21,367 bases of DNA from an uncultured Candidatus Melainabacteria bacterium (GTDB lineage Bacteria; Cyanobacteriota; Vampirovibrionia; Gastranaerophilales; Gastranaerophilaceae), in the NCBI GenBank assembly GCA_934692295.1, contig CAKUTL010000024.1, forward strand, positions 1 through 21,367, given 5' to 3'. The position numbers were made by a program, and so were the translations under genes. The notes under the pieces were generated by a model that worked only from the letters and a program-made list of their open reading frames with translations, ran no database searches and was not told the DNA's origin. Numbering within the stretch: the stretch's first letter is position 1; every line of letters begins with the position of its first letter. Of this stretch, positions 14,625 to 21,305 are shown piece by piece.

Positions 14625-14990
14625 ATGACAAAGAGAGTATTCGTTAGTTTTGATTTTGACAATGATAAAACATTAAAAGATTTTATCATTGGTCAATCTA
14701 AAAATCAAAATTCACCTTTTACAGTATCTGATTGGTCATTAAAAGAAGAACAAAAAGAGTCAGAGTGGGAAGAAAAGGCAAGAGAAAAAATAAAACGTTC
14801 AGATTTAGTTATGGTCTTATTAGGTAAGTATACCCATAATGCATCAGGCGTATTAAAAGAAGTAAAAATTGCAAATGAAGAAGGTATAAAGTTGGTTCAA
14901 ATTATATGTAATGAAAATTATCAAAGAATTCCAAATGCCGGCAAGGTGTATTGTTGGAATTGGGATAATTTAAGCAATATTTTGTCTTAA
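14625..14990 (+). CDS. thsB: Thoeris TIR-domain signal synthase ThsB
   Basis: A 121-residue TIR-like protein that begins 2 nt after the thsA stop, with AAAGGAG upstream of its ATG. MTKRVFVSFDFDND is the opening beta strand and loop of the ThsB/MTH538 TIR-like family; SDLVMVLLGKYT (59-70) is the next core strand; and GVLKEVKIANEEGIKLVQI (75-93) contains the helix with the probable catalytic Glu (E79). In Thoeris, ThsB detects phage and makes a cyclic ADP-ribose isomer that activates ThsA. At 121 aa it is one compact domain, shorter than the B. cereus ThsB of about 190 aa, which suggests a different phage-sensing surface. It is the only TIR gene beside thsA, whereas many Thoeris loci carry two or more. 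Confidence 0.88.
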   Translation: MTKRVFVSFDFDNDKTLKDFIIGQSKNQNSPFTVSDWSLKEEQKESEWEEKAREKIKRSDLVMVLLGKYTHNASGVLKEVKIANEEGIKLVQIICNENYQRIPNAGKVYCWNWDNLSNILS

Positions 14991-15016
14991 TAATTATAAT
15001 ACAATTTAATCAAATA

Positions 15017-15050
15017 ATTATAGCATAGAATATTTATTCTATGCTATAAT
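15017..15050 (+). promoter_or_regulatory. Perfect 34-bp palindrome containing the higB promoter
   Basis: ATTATAGCATAGAATA and TATTCTATGCTATAAT are perfect inverted 16-bp arms around TT. The right arm ends TGCTATAAT, a perfect extended -10 box whose last base is 6 nt before the higB ATG. By symmetry the left arm gives the same box on the minus strand, directed toward thsB. A dimer bound here would cover both. The stem might also end thsB transcripts, but lacks GC pairs and a U-run. Confidence 0.8.
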
Positions 15051-15056
15051 ATACTT

Positions 15057-15413
15057 ATGACAGCACGCACGACAGCATTGGAAGTATATTTTTATGCAAC
15101 AAGTTCAGGTAATGAGCCTGTTCGTGAATGGTTGAAAAATTTACCAAAAGAAGATATGCGTACAATCGGGTTTGACATCAAAACCGTTCAATATGGTTAT
15201 CCTATTGGAATGCCGTTAACTCGTGTTCTTCATGGTACTGGCGGGCTTGAAGAAGTTCGTTGCAACATATCAAACGGCATAGCACGAGTTATTTTCTATG
15301 TCGAAAACGATACAATGGTGCTTTTACACGCATTTATCAAGAAAACACAGGAAACTCCTAAAAAAGAATTAGATGTTGCAATTAAACGCTACAAAGAATT
15401 ATGCAAAAGATAG
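15057..15413 (+). CDS. higB: HigB/RelE-superfamily toxin (Gp49-like, putative mRNA interferase)
   Basis: A 118-residue protein of the phage-derived Gp49-like/HigB family, whose members cleave mRNA on the ribosome. Conserved words: LEVYFYATSSGNEPVREWLKNL (8-29), IGFDIKTVQYGYPIGMPLTR (37-56), LEEVRCN, GIARVIFYV and MVLLHAFIKKTQETPKKEL (87-105). It has no Shine-Dalgarno and its ATG coincides with the predicted transcription start, so it should be translated from a leaderless message. In the usual HigBA layout the antitoxin follows on the same strand. Here the only antitoxin-like gene lies on the opposite strand and the two 3' ends overlap by 15 bp. The toxin therefore has its own promoter, with a different palindrome from that of the antitoxin. 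Confidence 0.88.
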   Translation: MTARTTALEVYFYATSSGNEPVREWLKNLPKEDMRTIGFDIKTVQYGYPIGMPLTRVLHGTGGLEEVRCNISNGIARVIFYVENDTMVLLHAFIKKTQETPKKELDVAIKRYKELCKR

Positions 15414-15683
15414 AATAATTCTTTTACCGAGATATTTAGCAACTTTTTCGATTGTATTCAATGTGATTGAAGTGTTTTCAGGGTCTAAAATACGGCAAAT
15501 TGCAGTTCTTGAAGTTTCAAGCTCTTTTGCAAGTCTTGCAACCGAAATATTATCCGCCTTCATTTTTTCTTCTAAAGCGTATGCTATAACTCGTTTCAAT
15601 GCAACAGCCTCAGATTCTTGAAGTAAATCTTGTTCTTCAAGAAAGTTGTCAAAACTTGTACCTATATGTTTTTTGTCAATCAT
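15399..15683 (-). CDS. higA: HigA-like Xre-family antitoxin
   Basis: A 94-residue protein. The opening MIDKKHIGTSFDNFLEEQD and EAVALKRVIAYALEEKMK lead to a helix-turn-helix (SVARLAKELETSRTAICRIL, 47-66) and a tail DPENTSITLNTIEKVAKYLG. All are standard for the HigA antitoxin that pairs with Gp49-like toxins. It would bind and neutralise HigB and repress at an operator. AAAGGA stands before its ATG at good spacing, and a strong promoter lies upstream at 15712-15740. It converges on higB with a 15-bp 3' overlap, so transcripts of the two genes are antisense to each other at their ends. Confidence 0.9.
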   Translation of the reverse strand: MIDKKHIGTSFDNFLEEQDLLQESEAVALKRVIAYALEEKMKADNISVARLAKELETSRTAICRILDPENTSITLNTIEKVAKYLGKRIILSFA

Positions 15684-15711
15684 TGTTTTAGTCCTTTAAT
15701 TCTATATCTAT

Positions 15712-15740
15712 ATTGTACCAAAATTGGTACAACTTTTCAA
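15712..15740 (-). promoter_or_regulatory. Promoter and operator of higA
   Basis: On the minus strand TTGAAA (15740-15735), 17-bp spacer, TACAAT (15717-15712). The spacer and -10 are covered by inverted arms TTGTACCAA/TTGGTACAA (15713-15732), 9 bp each around 2 bp. Placement over the -10 is typical of autorepression by HigA. Confidence 0.8.
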
Positions 15741-16119
15741 CCCCATTATTACAATTTTTAAAATTATTATTTTATATAGTTTTTAGTATTACAAAATTAC
15801 ATTTCACCTTTTTAGGCTTGAAATATAATAATAGTGTGTATTTCAGCTGTAATATTTCGGTAATCATTTGTAATTTTTTAATAATCTGAGTAGCCGTTCG
15901 TCCTTATAAATCACAGGTTTACACCGTTCCTTTTAATAATAATATAAAATTATATAAAAGGGCTTAAAATAATGAGTTTTAGCTAATTTACAAGATTTTT
16001 GGAAAGTTTTACACCTTCCAGAATTTATCTGGTTAAACTTTTTATTACTCCTAAATATAAATATATATAAATGTTTCAAAAAATTTAATCAGCTTTAATC
16101 TGAAAGGAGCAAAGTTAAA
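15741..16119. other. Intergenic region with two TTTACACC-TTCC words
   Basis: AT-rich, no gene that I can support. It holds a direct repeat, GGTTTACACCGTTCC (15916-15930) and GTTTTACACCTTCC (16006-16019), about 90 bp apart, and a small hairpin CCAG/CTGG at 16018-16032. AAAGGAG at 16103-16109 serves the next ORF. Confidence 0.35.
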
Positions 16120-16446
16120 ATGGATTACATAAAAGAATTTACTTCTAAATTACAGGATTTGGATAGGTCAAAAAATATTGCAACCGTATTTGCAGACTTT
16201 ACAACATTATGTCAGTGTGCATTGTCCCAGCCGTTTTATCGGAATCCGAATATAGAACAACGATATCAGAATATAATATGCAATTATACAAAAGAGCAAG
16301 CAGATGTATTTAAACATCTTGAATGGTTTAGAGATAATTTGGCAAAAGAGAAATCCTTTACCGGACTTATTCTATATACCGGTGAACGAACAATGACTTG
16401 GTCAAACGGAATGTTTACAGTTCTGATTAATAATTTGTGGGAATAA
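16120..16446 (+). pseudogene. Mosaic ORF: methylase-type N-terminus joined to a DUF4143-ATPase-type C-terminus
   Basis: A 108-residue reading frame with a Shine-Dalgarno (AAAGGAG, 10 nt away). Residues about 22-64 (TVFADFTTLCQCALSQPF, then IEQRYQNIICNYTKEQADVF) look like the helical N-terminus of the large DNA methylases carried by conjugative elements. The last part (SFTGLILYTGERTMTWSNGM, then FTVLINNLWE) looks like the extreme C-terminus of AAA/DUF4143 ATPases, which end in a LYTGE...PFG...AVP...LW pattern. The two halves would not normally belong together, so this seems to be the joined remains of two genes after a large deletion or recombination. Both matches are by pattern, without a search; it could be an unrelated small protein. 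If translated, it is not expected to be an active enzyme. Confidence 0.45.
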
Positions 16447-16909
16447 TGATAATTCTCCTTTTGTCACTGTTCACGCGAGTTTTAAGGGAATTGACGTTTT
16501 AATTGTAGAGAGAAAGTTATACAAATATACTTAAACGCCCCTGCAAACTTGCGTCAGCGGCCTCTCTGCGGACATTTTGTCATAATAATAGGATAAAGAT
16601 TTTATTGAGACAAGATTCAAAGCTGTTAGAAATCTTCCACATTAATGCCAGTATTTTGCCACAATCTTACCACAAAGATAAACATTTAACTTTGTTAGCC
16701 TAGTTTTCCCTTCGGCATAAATTTTTGTTTTAAAAGCAAATAGTAATTGCCGTAGTTCGGTTTTGAAATAGTTTGTTTTTAGACCTAAACAAAGATAAAT
16801 AAGTTCATTTCTCAAAGAAAACTAACGGAAAATTATTTTGGTTAGAAATGTAAAAACGTACTTGTTTTGACTAATCGAGAAAAATTATCAACGTTGTCGA
16901 AAAAGAAAC
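16447..16909. other. Long intergenic region with a GC-rich patch
   Basis: No coding region supported in about 460 bp on either strand. A GC-rich block near 16535-16577 contains CAGCGGCCTCTCTGCGGA with the direct repeat GCGG, standing out from AT-rich surroundings. It may be the site of decayed element genes, a transfer origin or an RNA, but nothing in it is diagnostic. Confidence 0.3.
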
Positions 16910-16967
16910 ACCCCACCCAGCACCACACTCCACATAGCAATAGAGGTGGTGGAATGTGGGTGGGTTT
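16910..16967. terminator. Bidirectional hairpin terminator after the AAA+ gene
   Basis: CCCACCC (16912-16918) pairs with GGGTGGG (16958-16964), and CACCAC (16921-16926) with GTGGTG (16946-16951). T-rich tracts flank it on both strands: TTTTGTTT to the right, and TGTTTCTTTTT on the minus strand, where it would end the leftward AAA+ transcript just after its stop codon. Confidence 0.7.
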
Positions 16968-16970
16968 TGT

Positions 16971-18956
16971 TTAAAATCCAATTGTGTTTTTGAGTTCAGA
17001 TGATTTTTTAACCTTAACTTCTTCAGACAGCATTTTTGTTATTTCGTCAATATCTGTGGTTCCTAAGAAATCTACTTTCTTTTTAACTGTTGCAAAATCA
17101 CCGGAAGTTAGACCTTTTAGTTGTAAGTTAGAATCTTTTATTCCGAAAAAGTAGTCCATAGCAATATTTGCTTGTTTTTGAGTTAAAAAGTCAAACCTAA
17201 TCTTAAAAGTAAATCTTCTTAAACTTGCTTCATCTAAGGTATCAAGTAAGTTAGTTGTGCAAATGAACGGATACTCTGCGGCTTCCATTTGGGTTAGCAT
17301 TTCATTGACTTGAGCAACTTCCCAACTTCTCACTGCATTATTTCGGTCTTGCAAGAAAGTATCAGCTTCATCAAAAATCAGCATAGCTTTTTTAGACTTT
17401 GCTTCGCTGAATGCTGCTGCAATATTCTGTTCTGTTTCCCCAACATACGGAGAAATTAAATCACTTGCACGTTTTAGCAAAACTTCTATTCCAAGTTGTT
17501 CTGCTAAATATCTTGCATAAGAACTCTTTGACGTTCCGGGTTCTCCATACAAGCACATTGAAAAATTGAGTTTGTTTGAAGATTTAATCTTTTCAGTTAG
17601 AGCATTAATATCCATATTTGCATTGATTAAATCAACATTGTAATCACTCATACTTTTCTTCGGCTCTTGTTTTACAACCTTTTTCTTATCCACAACCTTA
17701 GCAACGTTTTCAATAAGTTCCTCAAAATCGTCAACAGAACCGTTAATCATTTTTGTTGTTTTTACGGCATTATTGATTAGAGCAGGTGGGATATCATAAT
17801 TCTTGTTCAATTCTTCAACTTTTTCCTTAGAAACATTTAATTCATTCTTTTTTAGCACTCTGTTCCAAATATTCAATCTTGAATCTTCTGAAAGTTTTTC
17901 AAACTCAATGCAGTAAGTCATTCTTCTTAAAAATGCCGGATCAACGTCATAGATATTATTTGTAGTCCAAATAACAGGAACAGGAGTTGTTTCAATAATT
18001 TTGTTCAAGTAACCTTTTGAAGCAGTGCCATCAGAACCAAAACCACGGTTCAAAACATCTTCCGCTTCATCAAAAAGAATACAAGCATTACCAATTCTTG
18101 ATAGAATTTGTTGTTTAGAATACAAATCGGCTAATCTTTCTGTTCTTTTCGCTTCTTCACCATAAGAATCTTCTGTTTTGACTGCATAAAGTGGGACATT
18201 AGAAACATTAGCAATAAGTCTTGAAAACTCACTTTTACCTGTTCCAACGTGTCCATGAAGAAGTATATTCACGCCTTTTGCCTTTGTTTTAACAGCTGAT
18301 TTAAGAATTTTTAGGACTTTTTCCTGTTTGTCCTTTATATGCGAAAAATCGTTTAATGTAAGAGTAGATTTTTCAGGTTCACCTAAAAGTGTAGTTGTTA
18401 TCTTTTCAACCGTATTACAGTTCGGAGAATCAAAGATTTTCAACATATTTGAATTTATAGAAACATTATTTCGTTTAGGAATTAAATTTTTGAAATAAAG
18501 ACTGTCCAGCAACCTGTCTTTCTCTCCGTATCTGATACCAAGATAAAATCTACAAAAATTATCTATCCCGTAACCATACAGACAGCTGTCAAATTGTGTA
18601 AAAACTTTGTTCAATTCTTTAACAAGGGCATAGGTAAAAATAGCCATTTCCTTGTCGGTCATGTTAAAGATTTTCTGAATTAAACAAAGACGTTTTTCAA
18701 CCGGAGTTTGGATAGGTTTAATTTCTGCTTTAAGTTTTTTAATCACAACTTTCAAGTCTTTTACGAAAGCTTTCTTTTCTTTGATTGTTTCAATTTCCAA
18801 ACAGCCATCGGAATCAAAGTTAAAATTGCTTTTCTTAACCCTGAATTTTTCCAAGAAAGAATCAAAGAAACTATCGAAATTGTAGGAATTGTAATCAATC
18901 TGACAGCAAAGCTTGTCCAAGTAGTCCAATAACAAACGTTTTTCAAAATTATTCAT
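16971..18956 (-). CDS. Tandem AAA+ ATPase (two AAA modules, Cdc48/SpoVK-like)
   Basis: A 661-residue protein with a helical N-terminal part (1-200) without a domain I know, then two complete AAA+ modules. The first has Walker A GHVGTGKS (235-242), Walker B CILFDEAED (292-300), sensor-1 TTNN (331-334) and arginine finger FLRR (342-345). The second has Walker A GEPGTSKS (471-478), Walker B AMLIFDEAD (524-532), sensor-1 TTN near 567 and SLRRF (578-582). The module order and LRR fingers suggest an unfoldase/remodeller that forms a ring. A probable Shine-Dalgarno (AGAGGT) precedes the ATG. It is divergent from the DUF3102-like gene with about 160 bp between. A role in element maintenance or defence is suggested by neighbours only. 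No protease or nuclease domain is fused. Confidence 0.85.
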   Translation of the reverse strand: MNNFEKRLLLDYLDKLCCQIDYNSYNFDSFFDSFLEKFRVKKSNFNFDSDGCLEIETIKEKKAFVKDLKVVIKKLKAEIKPIQTPVEKRLCLIQKIFNMTDKEMAIFTYALVKELNKVFTQFDSCLYGYGIDNFCRFYLGIRYGEKDRLLDSLYFKNLIPKRNNVSINSNMLKIFDSPNCNTVEKITTTLLGEPEKSTLTLNDFSHIKDKQEKVLKILKSAVKTKAKGVNILLHGHVGTGKSEFSRLIANVSNVPLYAVKTEDSYGEEAKRTERLADLYSKQQILSRIGNACILFDEAEDVLNRGFGSDGTASKGYLNKIIETTPVPVIWTTNNIYDVDPAFLRRMTYCIEFEKLSEDSRLNIWNRVLKKNELNVSKEKVEELNKNYDIPPALINNAVKTTKMINGSVDDFEELIENVAKVVDKKKVVKQEPKKSMSDYNVDLINANMDINALTEKIKSSNKLNFSMCLYGEPGTSKSSYARYLAEQLGIEVLLKRASDLISPYVGETEQNIAAAFSEAKSKKAMLIFDEADTFLQDRNNAVRSWEVAQVNEMLTQMEAAEYPFICTTNLLDTLDEASLRRFTFKIRFDFLTQKQANIAMDYFFGIKDSNLQLKGLTSGDFATVKKKVDFLGTTDIDEITKMLSEEVKVKKSSELKNTIGF

Positions 18957-18975
18957 AACAAATTACCTCTATTGC

Positions 18976-19011
18976 ATCTACAGATTAACGCATCTAGATA
19001 ATTTGTCAGGG
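18976..19011 (-). promoter_or_regulatory. Putative promoter region of the AAA+ gene with GCATCTA repeats
   Basis: A CTGACA-like -35 and TAATCT-like -10 can be placed 16 bp apart on the minus strand. Two direct GCATCTA words lie in the same stretch. The match to consensus is modest. Confidence 0.3.
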
Positions 19012-19071
19012 CCTATGAGGAGGTTTTGTTACAAAGAGACGCAAAAGTGTAAAAAGGATATTCGTGCTTGC

Positions 19072-19089
19072 AATCTAGTAAAATAGATT
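19072..19089 (+). promoter_or_regulatory. Small inverted repeat before the DUF3102-like gene
   Basis: AATCTA and TAGATT are inverted around GTAAAA, which also contains a possible -10 (TAAAAT). It lies about 30 nt before the gene's start, a common operator position. Confidence 0.35.
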
Positions 19090-19119
19090 AGAGGGAGTAC
19101 AAAAAAGGAGGATTATAAC

Positions 19120-19737
19120 ATGCAAAATTTACTAAACACAGTTCAAAAACACAATGTAGCAGTAGAAAAATTCGTTCAACCTATAAAAACTTTTGACGAT
19201 TATGCTGAAGATATTTCAAAAGCCAACAAAGGTTCACTTAATGCTCAAATTGAAATTGGTAAAATATTCACCGAAGCCAAAGAAAAACTTGGCAAAAAAG
19301 AATTTAACAAATTACTAAAAGATGGCAGAGTTAGATATAAGAAAACTCAAGCCAACAAGTTAATCCGATGTTTTAGATTTAAATCAGACATAGAAAAAAG
19401 TGGACAGTCGACTGACCAAATACAAAAACTTGGTATCGAAAAAATCGACAAAATTATGGGTATTGAAGATACAGCTAAAAGGAAAGAAATTCAAGACTTT
19501 ACTCTTTCAAATGATCTTAGTGTATCAAATTTGAAAAAGGTTATAACAAAGATAGAAGAAAATGAAAATCTAACTCTAAAACAAGCACTTGAGATAGTAA
19601 AACAAGAGAAGCATAAGCCAAAAGAAAAAGTTGTTACCGGAATAGATATAGAGAAGTATGTTGAACGAACAGAGTATCTAAAGTTAAAAGAAGAACTGGA
19701 ACAACTAAAACAAGAATTAAGAAAATATAAAAGTTAA
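19120..19737 (+). CDS. DUF3102-like protein of mobile elements
   Basis: A 205-residue protein. Residues about 40-95 (AQIEIGKIFTEAKEKLGKKE, then FNKLLKDGRVRYKKTQANKL, then IRCFRF) resemble the DUF3102 domain found in phage and plasmid proteins: a helix with IG-x-x-L-x-E-A-K followed by a helix-turn-helix-like segment. It continues with a region that may be ParB-like (SDIEKSGQSTDQIQKLGIEK) and ends in a coiled coil (EYLKLKEELEQLKQELRKY, about 185-203). GGAGG is 8 nt before the ATG and a strong terminator follows, so it is a monocistronic unit. DNA binding or partition-type function is likely but not shown. Confidence 0.65.
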   Translation: MQNLLNTVQKHNVAVEKFVQPIKTFDDYAEDISKANKGSLNAQIEIGKIFTEAKEKLGKKEFNKLLKDGRVRYKKTQANKLIRCFRFKSDIEKSGQSTDQIQKLGIEKIDKIMGIEDTAKRKEIQDFTLSNDLSVSNLKKVITKIEENENLTLKQALEIVKQEKHKPKEKVVTGIDIEKYVERTEYLKLKEELEQLKQELRKYKS

Positions 19738-19748
19738 AAAACTTCCCC

Positions 19749-19778
19749 AGCTCCTATACCAATAGGAGCTTTTTATTT
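19749..19778 (+). terminator. Intrinsic terminator of the DUF3102-like gene
   Basis: AGCTCCTAT and ATAGGAGCT form a perfect 9-bp stem around ACCA, followed by TTTTATTT. Confidence 0.9.
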
Positions 19779-19886
19779 GCAACATAATTTCCATAAAGTT
19801 GAACTCCTAATTTTTAATTAAATTATACGACTGTTAAATATTTGAAGTAAAAAAGAAGTGTTGGAATTAAATGAAAGGAGCATATT

Positions 19887-20429
19887 TTGGGTACAGTTGA
19901 ACCAATTAGAGAAATAAAGGATATTAAAAGGATTGAAAAATATTTAGCAAAGCAAAGTGAACGAAATTTGTTGTTATTTACCCTCGGTATAAATTGTGGA
20001 TTGAGGATTTCAGATATTTTATCTCTAAACATTGAAGATGTGAGAAACAAAAATTTTATTCAAGTAACCGAAAAGAAAACAGGTAAATTTAAAAAGTTTC
20101 CCATAAATGCAAAACTAAAACCAATGTTTGTAAAATTCACCAAAGGTAAAGCTAATGACGAGCCACTTTTTAAATCACGTCAGGGTAACAGAATGGAGCG
20201 AACTGCAGCATATAGGGTAATAAACAAAGCTTGTAAAAGCATAGGAATGGAAGGTTTGATTGGCACACATACTCTGAGAAAAACTTTCGGTTATCATCAT
20301 TACCAAAAGTTTAAAGATGTTGTGCTTTTGCAAAAGATTTTTAATCATTCAACACCAGAAGTAACTCTAAGATACATTGGAATAGAGGAAGATGAAATCT
20401 TTGAAAGTTATGAGAATTTTATATTATAA
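19887..20429 (+). CDS. Single-domain tyrosine recombinase, catalytically intact
   Basis: A 180-residue protein consisting of only the catalytic domain of a tyrosine recombinase. The signature residues are in place: R40 in CGLRISD, a Lys in the beta hairpin (TEKKTGK, 61-67), H128 and R131 in THTLRKTFG, H154 in FNHSTPE and the nucleophile Y163 in LRYIGI. There is no N-terminal SAM-like core-binding domain. FimB and FimE, which invert the fim promoter, are similarly short (about 200 aa). TTG start at 19887, fixed by AAAGGAG 6 nt upstream. About 320 bp downstream is a related gene in the same orientation, and two dif-like sites lie between them. Candidate reactions are inversion, excision or resolution at those sites. 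Confidence 0.9.
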   Translation: MGTVEPIREIKDIKRIEKYLAKQSERNLLLFTLGINCGLRISDILSLNIEDVRNKNFIQVTEKKTGKFKKFPINAKLKPMFVKFTKGKANDEPLFKSRQGNRMERTAAYRVINKACKSIGMEGLIGTHTLRKTFGYHHYQKFKDVVLLQKIFNHSTPEVTLRYIGIEEDEIFESYENFIL

Positions 20430-20458
20430 CTAGCCGATAAAATTATGAATACAACAAA

Positions 20459-20490
20459 ACGAATGCGACAATTTTATTAAATTGTTGCAT
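20459..20490. repeat. dif-like quasi-palindrome, copy 1
   Basis: ATGCGACAATTT and AAATTGTTGCAT (20463-20490) are inverted arms of 12 bp around TATT, with one mismatch. Total length is 28 bp, the size of classical Xer dif sites (11 + 6 + 11). The left side, ACGAATGCGACAATTT, is identical in copy 2, and TGTTGCA recurs on the right at the same distance. Confidence 0.7.
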
Positions 20491-20663
20491 GTTGTGCTAT
20501 CTAGCTCATAGTCAGGATTTCAGAACGGCTTAATCATAAAATTAAAGAAAAATACAACATTTTTTAGTTATAAATTTTCAAAAATATATAAACAAATATT
20601 AACCAAGTAGCTATTTTTTATTTATTTTTTATCATGTTAATAGTAAGTTAGACATAACAAAGA

Positions 20664-20695
20664 ACGAATGCGACAATTTAATAATAATGTTGCAG
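20664..20695. repeat. dif-like quasi-palindrome, copy 2
   Basis: ACGAATGCGACAATTT (20664-20679), an 8-nt centre AATAATAA, then TGTTGCA (20688-20694). It is in direct orientation to copy 1, 205 bp away, with a changed centre. The stretch between the two copies (20491-20663) is very AT-rich and holds no gene I can support. Confidence 0.7.
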
Positions 20696-20753
20696 AAATT
20701 CTTTTATAAGAAGTGATGAAGATTAAACATATAGTTGGGTTTTAGGTGATTGG

Positions 20754-21290
20754 ATGAAAAATATTCCGATTAAAGACAAATCAGTAATTATACAAATTAA
20801 AGAATCATACCGAACAAATGGAAATGTACGTGGTCTGTTGCTATTTTTATTGTCTATTAATACCGGAATAAAGCTTGTTGATTTGTTAAAACTGACTGTA
20901 GCAGATGTAAAGGATAAAGACTACATATCTACCAAAGATAATACTGATTCATATAAATATCCTGTGAATAAAGAAATAAAAAAATTGATTTCTAAATTTA
21001 TTGATGGTCGATATGATAAGGAATTTTTGTTTAAAACTCGTAATGGAAAATCAATTGATAGGATTCGTGTATATAGAGAATTTAAAGAAATATGTAAAAG
21101 TCTTTATTTAGGCGATGGCTATTCTGTAACTTCTTGGAGAAAAACTTTTGGCTATCACTATTACAAAAAATATAAAGATTTAACATTCTTGCAATGGATG
21201 TTTAATCAAACAAGTATTGAAGAAACATTGAAATATATAGATGTAGAGGCTGATTTTAAGTCTAAAGTTCAAGTGTCTTTAGGGTTGTAG
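20754..21290 (+). CDS. Degenerate tyrosine-recombinase paralogue
   Basis: A 178-residue protein, clearly a paralogue of the protein at 19887: shared TFGYH-Y-K-KD blocks, similar length and the same strand. But the catalytic positions have changed. The Arg in GLRISD is Lys (TGIKLVD, K40); HTLR is TSWR, keeping R129 but losing His; FNHST is FNQTS, losing the second His; Y161 is kept (LKYIDV). Loss of three of the usual residues makes normal strand cleavage doubtful. It might bind sites and regulate or assist the active paralogue. AGGTGAT, a weak ribosome site, precedes ATG 20754. It ends 15 bp before the polysaccharide-type gene and in the same direction, so they may be co-transcribed. Confidence 0.8.
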   Translation: MKNIPIKDKSVIIQIKESYRTNGNVRGLLLFLLSINTGIKLVDLLKLTVADVKDKDYISTKDNTDSYKYPVNKEIKKLISKFIDGRYDKEFLFKTRNGKSIDRIRVYREFKEICKSLYLGDGYSVTSWRKTFGYHYYKKYKDLTFLQWMFNQTSIEETLKYIDVEADFKSKVQVSLGL

Positions 21291-21305
21291 AGGAGAAAAG
21301 CAATT

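Noticed and set aside
15373..15621. Plus-strand open frame across higA
   Set aside because: It is the antisense shadow of higA, has no ribosome site, and begins within higB.
15916..16019. Plasmid replication iterons
   Set aside because: Only two imperfect copies of a short word and no replication initiator gene nearby.
20459..20695. CRISPR array from the repeated 28-bp units
   Set aside because: Only two copies 205 bp apart, with an AT-rich spacer far too long, and no cas genes in the window.
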